This document shows, in pieces, positions 11,738 through 22,437 of a stretch of 64,000 bases of DNA. Each line of letters opens with the position of its first letter. The first letter of the stretch is position 1. A program made the position numbers and the translations under genes. The notes below the pieces were generated by a model, which searched no databases, was not told the DNA's origin, and worked only from the letters and a program-made list of their open reading frames with translations. Origin of the DNA: Rutpela maculata (taxonomy: Eukaryota; Arthropoda; Insecta; Coleoptera; Cerambycidae); NCBI GenBank assembly GCA_936432065.2, contig OW386285.2, forward strand, positions 365,987,249 to 366,051,248, given 5' to 3'.

Positions 11738-12124
11738 TTAACAATAACTTGGGAGAACACGTCTCCTACTGAAACACTTCCGCTGAACGCTGTAAATCTT
11801 GGCGATTTTCGAGTAACTGTAGAGCTTTCTTTTTACCTCGATTGAAAAGACGGAAGTTGTATCGCATCCAGCTATAGCGTGTAAAAATAAAAGATGTTTC
11901 CAATTCGTGTAATGACCGATGCTATTAGAAGAATATATTTTTTTCTGAATATTTCCTTTGCCTGGTTTAAAAAAAAATCGCTGATGTGAAGAAGCACGTA
12001 CAATGAGAATAACTAGCAAATCTACATCTTCTCCCACAACGACAGCTGTATTTGTATGCGATATTTCAAGTGCTGTCTCTATTATCAGAACGTCAGCATC
12101 GTCCCGAGCTTGCTTAACAGCCAT
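11738..12124 (-). pseudogene. PIN/XPG-like domain fragment of a transposon protein
   Basis: A minus-strand frame of 128 aa. The first ~95 residues are protein-like: DDADVLIIETALE, then VVVGEDVDLLVIL, then LLFLHAIAGCDTTS. The spaced acidic residues and the final GCDTTS resemble the active-site layout of PIN/FEN-type nucleases and occur in many repeat-encoded insect proteins. After 'SVF' the frame reads into unrelated residues, so the downstream part is lost. The palindrome at 37.6-39.9 kb has a matching LLHSFSGCDTTS segment (38653-38868, plus). Nuclease activity is inferred from motif layout only. Confidence 0.6.
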
Positions 12125-12599
12125 CTATGTTCGCAGTAGCTAATTTTTGTAACACCATCGAAATGAACCTATGTTTATTGCGACGATTGGCTAGGAATTT
12201 TACTATATTACACCCGAAACAAAACATTCGACGTCGACTGAGTTACTGTTGATTATCAACTGCACCTGCCACTCGCAGAACGAATTACTATTGCAGCACT
12301 ATTTCATCATGTTGACTTTTTGTGCGGCGTATAACGTGGAAACGGTAGCTCCTGCGTGGAAAATGTAAAGAACCTTTTTTATAGAGAATTTCCTTATCGA
12401 CAATATTTGTAACTGCAAAAATTATCGTCCGACCAATATCAAGCGAGATATTAACGTGAAACCAATTTTTTGACCTTTGACCCTCGTATAACTTTTGAAG
12501 CGTACACGATATCCGATGGGGACTTTTCACACATTATTTATAACGGTTAGATAAAGGAGCATGCGAATTTTTGAAAAACAACCATTTATCTCACTGCAC

Positions 12600-15120
12600 A
12601 AGATTTTCACATTGTCGAATTCAACATTTTCTATTGCACGTATGGATAATTCTATAGATTTTTTCTTATTTATGACCATAAAATCGTGATTTTAACCAAT
12701 ACTTAGTTTGACCTATATACTGACCACACATTCACATTCTATCTTATACACCTCATTTATTTTCATATCATGAGAGCATATATCTTTACATTTATTATAT
12801 AAATGTAAAGGTAATATTTTTGACAGTAACATCAACCAAACTTTATGACACTTACGTAACTAAACCTAAACTGAAATTGAATCAGAATTTATCAGATTCT
12901 CCTTTCTCAGTAGACTCAGTGGATATACCCAAGAGATATAATATATATAACGTGTATATATACAATTGTAACTTTTGGAAAACATTTAAATATTGTCTCC
13001 CTCTATTTTCGTTACACACAAAGAGGTACCAAGGAAATGGCACAAATGTGTATATAGACGTAACAATTGTTTCTTTGTATTTTATAAGCTTGGCAACACC
13101 GGCTGTCACTCCTACATTTTTAAACGATAGGACAATTTCTCTTTAACTGTTAAAAAGTCACCATCAAACAATCACATTACTCGAGAGATTTCTCTTCTTT
13201 GAACTTGGGGTAAAACTGGATTTCCGAACCAACGTTATCGCATTATCTGTCGCCCTCAGGTTTACTTTGTAATAGGGAAGTGCAGTGGAATGTATATTCA
13301 GTTAAAAACGTGCATCAGTCAATCCGTGAAAATTTTCTATCAATAGTAAATTAATTTTAATTTTACGTTAGAAATTTTGTGTAATTTTTAAAAATTAATA
13401 TTCTCATAAATATTAATTGTTTTATTTGAATTGAAAAGGATAGGAGGGTTAAAGTGCGATAGAAATAACACATAATACAATTTGATAATATGTGCAATAC
13501 AGATAATAAAATTTTAAACATCAGATTTACAACATTGGAAATTGAAACAGGATTACTTAAGATCTTCTGGCCCACCAGAATATGATCTGGTCGTGTTTTC
13601 CTGTGTACATTAAAGTTTGCTAACATTATGATGGGCATTTTCCTTATTTCATTTCTTCTAGTTCCTTGAGTTAGCTGCATAATTATTTGAAATAATTTGT
13701 TCCTATCTATCTAATTTCAAATAAGGAGATTCTTGGAAAGTATTTTGTATGTTATTTCAATTATCGCTCGGATTATTAATTTTATATTTAAAATAAATAT
13801 TTTAAGTTATGAAGACCAGTTAGTACTAGTTACTTTATTGTATTATAATCTAGTTATCATTTACATGTTTGTATTTAATTCACGGGTGAATTCACGAATA
13901 TTTCTGTTTGATATTTACTTGAGGACAGCATTAAAAAATCGTGTAAAAAATTTAACAAAAACGTACGTGATTTCACGTGATATTTCAATCCCAATATAGT
14001 ATATGTCAACTCCATCTAGTAACTACATAATAGAAATAATCTTGATTATGTCTATTTCATCAAACATACAAAATGATTTATCATATAAAATATTGGTACG
14101 CCTTTGTTAATATACTTCACTGAAATATTATCATCCAATTTTATATCCCCAGTAAAGTAAGAATAGTGAATTATCCTTTTCATTGAAATAATACTTGTCA
14201 GTATTTTGACGCCAATACTTTTGTGAGTCATCAACATGCCCGGTAGCCTGACACAACATCAACCGATAGCACCACCGACAGATTATACTCTGTATAAACA
14301 TGCAAAGGGAGGATTTTAGAACGACAGGCCCCAACTTATTTTACAGATATCGATTCTGTCCTGCAAATAAGTACGAAATACACCAAATCATGCACAGATG
14401 CCTTTCATTAAACAACCCTACCATTTCGCTTTTCGTGTATTGCAAATTTTGACAAAACTCCCACTGATTTCCTCATACATGCAAGCACTTTTGTGAAACC
14501 AGTGGCACCTCTTCACAACATGAACAGAGGGGTACAAAATATTGATAATTTTACATTGAAGGTTTTCAAACATCCGTTTGTAACAATATCTGTTATTGAT
14601 ACTGATTATCTAGGATTGAGTTTAAAAATGCCAAAGAAATAAAACATTTTGCTTCATTTAAAACGAATAAATGTAAACTTCAATATTAATACGGTGAATT
14701 CTTAATATTAATTTTTTTTATTTCATTATTTGTCTCGTAATTACAGCACATTTATAAACTATTGTAGTAATTGCCTTTGGCTTGAAAATGCTAAATCATA
14801 ATTTAATTTCAGAAATAATTTAAAATAATAGTATTTTCCTTTTGCCAAAAATGTTAACGCTGCAACGAAAAATATACCGTTCGTGTAATTTCCCATTAGA
14901 CATGTACATTCACGTAGCGCGAGAAATATGACAACACCGGCAGCCGTAAATTCGTCCGTCGGTGGAGTATCCCAGCTCTGTTATTTCATTTCAGCCAGCT
15001 GGCACACGCGATGTTGTAATTCTTACTCCCCATGCCTAGCCCGCGACTACACACACGGTATTTAATACAATGCTATGGGGAATAAAAGTTACAGTTACAT
15101 TAAAGAACAATTTAAGGGTT
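12600..15120. other. Gene-free stretch
   Basis: No supported gene. Open frames at 12820-13146, 13363-13680 and 13733-13999 encode low-complexity AT-driven peptides without recognisable domains. A slightly GC-richer patch near 14930-15060 shows nothing I can name. Confidence 0.45.
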
Positions 15121-15129
15121 TTAATGTTT

Positions 15130-15405
15130 CTCATAATGGTATTAGATAGGTGGTCAATTTTTTGTTAAAAACTGTTTCTGTAATGAATTTAAAGAAAAAG
15201 AAGATAGTATATGATGAAGAAGATATTCATTTTCTGTTAGTTTTGAATTCAATAGAATCCAAAACTTTCCTTGAGGACGGTCGCTTCAGGTAGCAAATGA
15301 GCAAATCACACATTCAAGGAATTTTGAAGGAGCATAAAATACATGCCTATAAATCCATTTTTCATCATACTTTGGAGCTAGGAGATAATGATAAACGTCT
15401 CTTTT
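15130..15405 (+). pseudogene. Mariner-superfamily transposase relic, N-terminal part
   Basis: Read with frameshifts, 15290-15402 gives a helix-turn-helix-like segment ending ILKEHKIHAYK, then HHTLELGDNDKRL. This matches the DNA-binding end of the insect transposases related to mariner/Tc, where the '(V/I)L(K)' helix is followed by a 'D-D-x-R-L-x-F-C-x-W' stretch. The frame stops abruptly at about 15405, where R1 sequence ('acttccacatccag') begins. The continuation is found about 3.3 kb to the right, at 18690. Confidence 0.55.
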
Positions 15406-15762
15406 TACTTCCACATCCAGTGGAATTACAGTAACGACAAAAAAAATTTTGAAATTTTTTATTATCCAAATAGATTTAGAATGTCATGAAACATCGAGAT
15501 TTTAAATTTGAGCGTAAAAAAAATTTCTGTCGATCTGTAACTTTTTTGTGCGCACATTTACTCTGGAACCGTTTAAGATATTGACTTGAAATTTGGTACA
15601 CGTATGTACTTTAACGGGATCTGGAACTAGATTATATTTTCATCTTATTCCGTTGAAGGATTGGGGAGTAAATGGGGGTAAATAGATGAATCAAGCAGGT
15701 AAGAATCTATAAAATTGGTGAATTCTACACTCGAGACGCATTCAGTATACAGAGTGACCCAT

Positions 15763-16430
15763 TTAAAAGCTGAACACCTCTCTAAAATTTTTATTTATTG
15801 TGCGATTTGAATCAAATTTTTATCACGTATAGAACAAATTAGGATCTACTTATGACCAGAAAAACATTCGCCTGCTACAAATGCAAAGCCACCTGCGGTA
15901 CCAAAATATGCGGAAAAAATCAAGATTTTTTTTATCGAAAAATTTTGTTAATGAAACTTGTTCGGAATTATCCAAAAACCTTAAAACCAAAATTTAATCG
16001 AAATAAAAAAATATTGAAATTTTAATTAAAATAATGTCCAACTCCGAAAATATCATTTTAATGGGTTTCTTTATTTAGAAAACTGTACTATGACAGTTTT
16101 GTTTGAAAACCCAAGCTTCTACGTAGTTGTCAAGTAATTTGCAGTTTTTTAAAATAATTATTTTTAAAATTTCAATTTTTCAATTTTTTAAATTTTGATT
16201 AAATTTTGAACTAACGGTTTTTGGACAATTCTGGACAAGTTTCATTAACAAAATTTTTCCGACAAAATAATGCCTAATATGATTTTTTGATTTTTTCCGT
16301 ACATTTTGGTACCGCAGGAGGCTCTGTATTAATAGGAGGCAAATGTTTTTCCGGCCCTAATCTGTTCTATACTTGAGAAAATTTGATTCAAATCGCACAA
16401 TAAATAAAAATTTTAGAGAGGTGTTGAATA
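15763..16430. repeat. Foldback element, ~670 bp, nested in R1
   Basis: 15768-16010 and 16190-16430 are inverted copies. 'cacctctctaaaatttttat' on the left is matched by 'ataaaaattttagagaggtg' on the right, and 'aagccacctgcggtaccaaa' by 'tttggtaccgcaggaggctc'. The loop of about 180 bp is AT-rich and non-coding. Confidence 0.75.
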
Positions 16431-16870
16431 TATTTTTTTGCCTTAAAATGCTAGGAATCCTATCATGTAATTCAATACTTCGTCAGTATTAGCTAGAAGA
16501 GTAGTTGTTTTTGATTGGTTCTTCAATAATGAGTGTTTTAAAGTGTTTTCCTAAGTAGTATATTAGCGTGACCAGATTAAGGTACCAATATACAGAAAGT
16601 AGATAATTTCATATTAAATAAAAAAGTGTGGATGAATTTAAATGAATGATTCAAGTATTTTCAACATATATTTTTTTCTTTAAAATGCTAGGAATCGTAT
16701 CATGTCATACTTCGTCAGTATTAGCTAGAAGAGTAGTTGTTTTGATTGATTCTCCAATAATGAGTGTTTTAAAGTATTTACCTAACTAGTATATTGGCGT
16801 GCCCAGATTAGGGCAACAATATACAGAAAGCAGGTAATTTCGTAATAAATAAAAAAAGTGTGTCAGTTGT
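16431..16870. repeat. Two tandem ~240-bp repeats
   Basis: 16431-16635 and 16670-16870 align along their length: both contain 'aaaatgctaggaatc', 'acttcgtcagtattagctag' and 'aatgagtgttttaaag'. Divergence is roughly a tenth of positions by eye. Non-coding. Confidence 0.75.
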
Positions 16871-17169
16871 GATTTGCTTAATACCTAAATAATATTTTAT
16901 AAATTTGAAATGGGCACTCTGTATACAGGAGAAGCTATAAGGTCCCAAAAATGTTTTTGACATTAGCCACTCCCACCCCATTATTAAAGAGGGTGAAAAA
17001 AAAATGTGATTTAGTGTGTGTGCAAGAACCAAACGAGTCAAAAATTTTTTTTACTACATCCACCTCCACCCCACTACAGTTTTATGGGTTTTTGGGTAGA
17101 CGATTTCAAATATTATATTATTAAAGTTCTATAAACAATTATTTCCACATACAACATTTTTTCGTATGT

Positions 17170-17397
17170 AATATCACTAGTGCTTAAAATTTTATCGAAA
17201 ATTTTTTCGAAAGCGTGTTGCCTGGTAATATAAAGAGTGCAAATTGGCAGTTTATTATCTGATTAAATCCCGACCGCTTTAGCGGGAGGGATTTAATCTT
17301 TGATAATAAACTGCCAATTTGCACGAGTTATATTAACTAGGGGCGACTTAGCTTGAGAAAAAATTTTTAGATAAAATTTAAAGCACGAGTGGTATTT
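17170..17397. repeat. Hairpin element (whole element palindromic), copy A
   Basis: The 228-bp stretch folds on itself. 'aatatcactagtgcttaaaa' at the left pairs with 'aaagcacgagtggtattt' at the right, and 'gcaaattggcagtttattat' with 'aataaactgccaatttgc' in the middle. The apex reads 'tcccgaccgctttagcgg' then 'gaggga'. Element copy B at 23851-24016 has different stem sequence but the same terminal AATAC-type ends and apex. Confidence 0.75.
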
Positions 17398-18689
17398 GAG
17401 GAGAATATTTCACGAATAAATAATTCATTAAGTACATCTTCAATATTATGTTTTCTCATTAACTGCATTCAGACGTTTTCTTGTCACTTTTTGGAGTTTA
17501 CTGACCTTTATTTTCAATTTCATCACTAATTTGATATACAGAAATATTTCCAAACCGACTCATATTGTCAAAACAGCAAATCTGAAACAAACGCAGTAGA
17601 AACAACGGAGATTCGCTATATTTTAAAATAATCTAGTGACGTTTCCATGGCAACTAGTAAATAAAACGAGTTGAAACCTTAGATATTATAATATATAGAT
17701 TGGCTTAACACCTTTCAGGCGTTTCTGAGGTGCAATACGACGAGGAACGATAGAGAGAGCACTACTTTAGTACCGATGTCTCGCCCAAATAAAATGTACA
17801 CCCATGGTTCCGAGAGCGCATAGAGAGCGCCATCTAGCGCTACAAGTTATATTCCATAATAAATAAATGTTCATCGACTCATATTTACGTATTTAATCCT
17901 TACTTTTAACTTACGAAATTTATGAATTGTGTTGAGGTTGAGGTTTGCTTTGTTAAGCAAAGAGAATTTTAAATACAACAAATTATAATGTATGATGCAC
18001 AGCTTTGATTCAACGAGTTACTTTTTGGTAGATTATCATATGTAAGTTCTACACATTTTTAGTTTGTTCCAGAGCGAATGTGTACTTGACATTTATAATA
18101 AATGATTTGCTTACCTTTGTAACTACGTTATCGAGCTATTGAAAGCTGTACTTGACTTGTTCCTGTATTATGAGCTATATTAAGTACAATCTTTGTGTGT
18201 AATTGTTACCTGATTGAACACTAGGAAAACTGACATAGTTACAGATAGGCAAAAGTTACAGCCTATATATTTCAGACAAGATTCGCTTTGGAATTGAGGT
18301 GTGTTTTTGTTTGCTACTACATAATACAATATTACAATTTACAAGGTAAGTACGTTAACAATTACTTAGTAATAAGCTAGAGAAGATATTTATAGATAAA
18401 ACTTAAAAGCTCGACAAAAAACGTCAAAAAATTTTCGCATATTTGCCGCTGCAGCGACCTAAAAAATTAGAGCGATAAATTTTGCATGTTGGTCCTGTCA
18501 AAAGCCGATCTAGCTTGAATTACCACTAATAATGACGTTTGATTGGTGCAATGTTTTGAAAAAACGGGCTCTCATTGGCTATAGCGTTAATGAGTGAAAT
18601 AATCGTTATAAGAGACTTGGAAAGAAAATCTGGATGTGGAAGTAGTGATTCCTTGGGCAGCGGTTTTTGTTTTTGGATGGGTAATAGTA

Positions 18690-19105
18690 ATGAAATAATA
18701 AAAAAACAAACATTTTCCTCATAATGTTATGTTATCCGATGAAGCAACCTTTGCTACCAACAGGATGCGGACGGTTTCATCGCAACATTTTCTATTTTGG
18801 AACGATACTAATCCTCCTTTTAGAATTTCAAATCATCGTTAATATTTTGTTAAAGTAAACGTGTGGTGTGCTGTTACTATCATGGAATAATAAGCCCAGA
18901 TTTTTATAATAGTAACGTTAATCAGCTCACATACTTGGGTATGTTGAGACATTTTGTCCGCGATGGCTTAATTAATTTATCTCTTAGTTACCGGCAATCA
19001 ATTTATTTTCAAGGGAATGGTTGTCCAGTCCATTATTCAAACGTTGTTAGCTGGCTAAATTGCAAATTTGGAGATAACTGGATTGGCAGAAATGGTGCAA
19101 AGTTA
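18690..19105 (+). pseudogene. Mariner-superfamily transposase relic, catalytic part
   Basis: Reading through stops at about 18838 and 18887-18892 gives VMLSDEATFATNRM, then VNVWCAVTI, then the open segment 18863-19126 with QGNGCPVHYSNVV and FGDNWIGRNGA. These match, in order, the '(L/F)(S/T)DE(A/S)', 'NVWCGI', 'QqDGAPaHy' and 'fp.rWIGRgGp' blocks of DDE transposases of mariner/Tc-related insect elements. The second catalytic Asp is N in the 'QGNGCPVHY' block. The gene is dead through stops, a frameshift and the R1 insertion upstream. Confidence 0.7.
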
Positions 19106-19917
19106 TATGCACTTGTGGGGGGTTGAAACAAATTGTAAGGAAAACTTGAATTGATTTTTTTCGGTGACAACGTTCCACCTGAGATTTTATTGTTGATTCT
19201 TATGTATTATGACTTCCTGATTACGAAAAAAATATTTGTGCACAAAAATTCCGTGTGCGTCAAAAGTTATATGCACTTTTTGACGCGCTTTCACGGATTT
19301 TCAACTTATCTGCTTAATACATCTTGTACTAGTAATCGGATGGAAATTTTAAAAATACTGGCTTATCTGAAATACAATTTTTAAAAAATATAGACCTGTC
19401 CGATATGTATTGGTCAATCCGCCATCTTGTAAAAAAAATAGAAAACACTAAGAATATCCGAAAAAATCAAAATTGAATATATTTTCTATAAGGAGTAATT
19501 TCATCAAAGTTGGCAAAATTAAAACTCATTTATGGTCAAATATAATGCACCAATCCCGGACACCGTATGTCAAATAGAACGGTCAAAGATGGCGGACGAA
19601 ATAAAATTTTTAATTCTTCGTCAATTATCAAGGAAGCATGTACGTCACTTTTTTTTCGATTGTACGTTATTTTATGTACTTTTAAGGGATAGAGTTCATC
19701 TTTTTTATTTTCAAAATGAAAAGTGTATTTTTACAATTTTCAAAAATGTGTTATCTTTGACCCTCCCTTTTTTCACTCAATTTTCATCAAAACAAAATGA
19801 AATATACTATATTTGTTTCATTACCATCATATACCATAATTTCACCGCATTCCTCATCGATACGCGTTTCATCAAAGGTAGAAGAAGCATTGGCACAATT
19901 ATTATACTCTTCGCAAA
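19106..19917. other. Gene-free flank left of the Penelope-like element
   Basis: No independent gene. The open frame that starts at 19532 is continuous with the Penelope frame, but its first ~128 codons read like chance coding over AT-rich DNA (F/Y/L-rich). They precede a 19-bp match to R2 at 19899-19917, so they probably belong to the flank. Confidence 0.5.
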
Positions 19918-22039
19918 TACAGAAAACGAATTATACAACAACGTTGTAGAACAGGATTTTCAATACATATGCCGGAATATCAGGTTTAGTTATGACAAGC
20001 ATTTTAGTTCACAAAAAGGCACGCATATAAACAAATTTAGGAACCTAATACGAGAGAAGCAGACCAGGCAATTGCATAATATAAACAATAACCCTCTAAT
20101 TGACAAGACTGTCATTAATATGTCAAATAGAGTTTTAACAATTTCAGATAAACTTGTCTTGTCAAAAGGTTTAAATTTTGCAATAAACCCAAAATCTGTC
20201 CCAAAATTTGATATAATAGCAGCTGTAGAGAAAACTGCTCAAAACATGCCAACAGATGATGCAAATGAATATCGCGTACGGGCAAAAATTGCTTTAGAAA
20301 GGCAATGTAAAATTAGAGACAATTTAAGTACAGAAGAGAAACAATCCATATCTTCCTTAAGAAGAGATGAACATATTAAAATTTTACCAGCAGACAAAGG
20401 TAATGCCACGGTTGTTATAGATAAAAATGTATATGATACAAAAGTCATGACATTAATCAATGAAGGACCTTACTCAAAATTAAACAAGGATCCCACAAAA
20501 TCAATTGAGAGCAAAATATATAGAACTCTATTCAAGTATAAAAATAAATTTAATGACTTTGAACGAAGTAAGCTCACACCGCATCATAGCAAGCCACCTC
20601 ATTTTTATGGTTTGCCAAAAATACATAAGCAAAATATTCCTTTAAGACCCATTGTTAGTTCCATGAATTCGCCATGCCATAATTTGGCAAAATTCTTACT
20701 TAATATTCTAAATCCATTATCTGGAAACACCGATTCATATATTAAAAATAGTAGACACTTCATAGAAAGGATTTATGAAAACAATATTCATGATACCCAT
20801 CTGATGGTTAGTTTTGATGTAGTTAGCCTCTTTACCAATGTCCCAGTAGATAAAACTTTAGAAATAGTCAAGTGTAAATTGTTGAACGATAATAATTTGG
20901 AAGCTAGAACTAAATTAACTGTTAATAGCATAATGGAACTTCTAACATTATGTATAAAAAAGACTTACTTTCAATTTGAAGGTGATTTCTATCAGCAAAA
21001 CTTTGGTATGGCAATGGGGTCTCCATTGTCACCAGTTTTAAGTAATATATTTATGGAGGACTTTGAAACGAAACATATCCAAAATTGTATATATAAACCG
21101 GTTAGCTGGTGGAGATATGTTGACGATATATTTGCAATTTGGCCCCACGGAGTCGATTTGCTAGATAATTTTTTAGAAAATATAAATAATAAAGAACCAT
21201 CTATTAAATTTACATTAGAAGTAGAAAATAGAAATGAACTACCCTTTTTAGATGTTTTAATTAAAAGAGTAAATAATATGGTTGAAACAAGCGTTTATAG
21301 AAAACCAACACACACCAACAGGTATTTGAATTTTAACTCAAATCAGTCGATGCATGTTAAAAAGGGTGTCATAAAATGTTTATATGATAGGGCCAAAATA
21401 ATTTCTTCTAATGATGAAATATTAGACAATGAGAAGCGCTTTATAAAAGAGGTTCTTATAAACAATCAATACCCTGAAGCTTTTGTTGATAGAACTTTCA
21501 CATTTATAGAAAATAATAATCATGTACGACAAAAACCTGAACAACGGTACACGACGTTAATTCCTTATGTACACGGATTATCTGAAAAGCTACGCCGTAT
21601 AGGCAATAGATTTGATATTAGGACGATATTTCCAATGGGCAATACATTGAGATCTATTTTAACAAAAACAAAACCGCTAAATCATGAGCAAAATTCAAAA
21701 AACTGCATTTATAGTATTCCGTGTGAGTGTAATAAACATTATGTGGGTGAGTCATCCAGACCATTCAGTGTTAGATTGGGTGAGCACAAGGGTTACATTA
21801 GGAAAAATGAGATTCAGAAATCGAAGATTTGCGAACACGCTTTGGAGAACGGACATAGAATAAACTGGGACTCGGCAAAAATTTTAACAAAAGAGACAGA
21901 TAGCAAGAAAAGAAAAATTAAAGAAGCGGCTATAATACTATTGAATGAGGATAAATGCGTGTCGAATTGTTCTGTAGATGTTTGCACAACCTGGCTGCCG
22001 ATGTTAAAAGAAGAACTTAACAAACTCAACATTGTTTAA
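19532..22039 (+). CDS. Penelope-type reverse transcriptase with GIY-YIG endonuclease
   Basis: The uninterrupted frame is 835 codons. The element-derived part starts near 19918 (codon ~129); a possible internal start is the Met at 20120 (codon 197), but family-like residues precede it, so the true start is probably lost. From there: LPADKGNATVVID (~codon 289), LPKIHKQNIPLRPIVSS, RT block FDVVSLFTNVPVDK (~codon 428), GMAMGSPLSPVLSNIF (~codon 493), catalytic YVDDIFAIW (~codon 529), LPFLDVLI. Near the C-terminus CIYSIPC and HYVGESSRPFSVRLGEH form the GIY-YIG-type nuclease (codons ~727-760). These are the two enzymes PLEs use to nick DNA and copy RNA into it. The lack of any stop over about 700 family-like codons suggests a recent copy. 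Confidence 0.85.
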   Translation: MVKYNAPIPDTVCQIERSKMADEIKFLILRQLSRKHVRHFFFDCTLFYVLLRDRVHLFYFQNEKCIFTIFKNVLSLTLPFFTQFSSKQNEIYYICFITIIYHNFTAFLIDTRFIKGRRSIGTIIILFANTENELYNNVVEQDFQYICRNIRFSYDKHFSSQKGTHINKFRNLIREKQTRQLHNINNNPLIDKTVINMSNRVLTISDKLVLSKGLNFAINPKSVPKFDIIAAVEKTAQNMPTDDANEYRVRAKIALERQCKIRDNLSTEEKQSISSLRRDEHIKILPADKGNATVVIDKNVYDTKVMTLINEGPYSKLNKDPTKSIESKIYRTLFKYKNKFNDFERSKLTPHHSKPPHFYGLPKIHKQNIPLRPIVSSMNSPCHNLAKFLLNILNPLSGNTDSYIKNSRHFIERIYENNIHDTHLMVSFDVVSLFTNVPVDKTLEIVKCKLLNDNNLEARTKLTVNSIMELLTLCIKKTYFQFEGDFYQQNFGMAMGSPLSPVLSNIFMEDFETKHIQNCIYKPVSWWRYVDDIFAIWPHGVDLLDNFLENINNKEPSIKFTLEVENRNELPFLDVLIKRVNNMVETSVYRKPTHTNRYLNFNSNQSMHVKKGVIKCLYDRAKIISSNDEILDNEKRFIKEVLINNQYPEAFVDRTFTFIENNNHVRQKPEQRYTTLIPYVHGLSEKLRRIGNRFDIRTIFPMGNTLRSILTKTKPLNHEQNSKNCIYSIPCECNKHYVGESSRPFSVRLGEHKGYIRKNEIQKSKICEHALENGHRINWDSAKILTKETDSKKRKIKEAAIILLNEDKCVSNCSVDVCTTWLPMLKEELNKLNIV

Positions 22040-22437
22040 AATAAAACTATCAATTATATATCAACAGTTCTGTGTAAGCAGTAAGTATCTATGGATACTG
22101 AATATAACGAATATATTCTTAAAGCTGTGTATTTAATATACACAGCCCACAAACATTATAATACGCTTTGAGAAAGGAAACAGATTCGTTTTCCGAAACG
22201 TCAGCAAAATACGTCATTTTTATATTTTTGTTCTTATTCATTATTTGTCAAAACCACCCTCTAACTGATCCTTTGACGTAAAAGTCACAGGCGTAGAGGT
22301 TATTTTCCAGTAAAATACTGGTTAATTGTATTATTTTGTAGATTTCAGACATTGTTTAGAAGAATACATGTGGCAGAGCATCCCAATAAGAATAGAGAAA
22401 AATTAAGAAAATGCCACAACCAACGTTTAGACAATAT
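19918..22437 (+). mobile_element. Penelope-like retroelement (PLE), probably 5'-truncated
   Basis: The inner part encodes an RT of the Penelope type followed by a GIY-YIG endonuclease. The left edge follows 'attatactcttcgcaaa', identical to the start of R2 copy 1. The right edge, at 22438, resumes R2 at 'gaagagtatattgtatttga'. In copy 1 these two R2 pieces lie 6 bp or less apart. Either the PLE landed in an R2 copy, or R2 is an internal-deletion derivative of a larger element containing this PLE. No clear pseudo-LTR or hammerhead motif was seen. Confidence 0.75.

Larger units (their letters stand above)
10590..12590. mobile_element. DNA transposon relic with ~310-bp TIRs carrying PIN-like and CXC-like fragments
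   Basis: About 10595-10915 recurs inverted at about 12285-12590, including 'gatatcgtgtacgcttcaaa', 'attggtttcacgttaatatc' and 'ccgtttccacgttatacgcc'. Between the TIRs are two minus-strand coding fragments of one protein, with a PIN-like half and a Cys-rich half, and a 149-bp tandem duplication. Long TIRs around a broken multi-domain gene indicate a decayed DNA transposon. A PIN/XPG-like nuclease beside a Cys cluster recalls Academ-type elements, but that assignment is a guess. Confidence 0.7.
15406..18668 (-). mobile_element. Inverted R1 copy (~3.3 kb) splitting the transposase relic
   Basis: The R1 blocks of 9793-10580 appear here in reverse order and complemented: 'aaacatcgagattttaaatt' (15491), 'gatattgacttgaaatttgg' (15575), 'gacgatttcaaatattatat' (17099), and the R1 start as 'ctggatgtggaagtagtgat' followed by 'tccttgggcagcggtttt' (18631-18668). 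The extra length comes from nested elements at 15763-16430, 16431-16870 and 17170-17397. On either side are the two halves of a transposase gene. R1 copies elsewhere start with the same 'aaaaccg(c/t)tgcc' edge, supporting 18668 as a true end. Confidence 0.6.

Noticed and set aside
12820..13146. 108-aa + frame as a small secreted or membrane protein
   Set aside because: It is countered by a 75-aa frame on the opposite strand over the same bases, has AT-driven composition, and has no motif or splice evidence.
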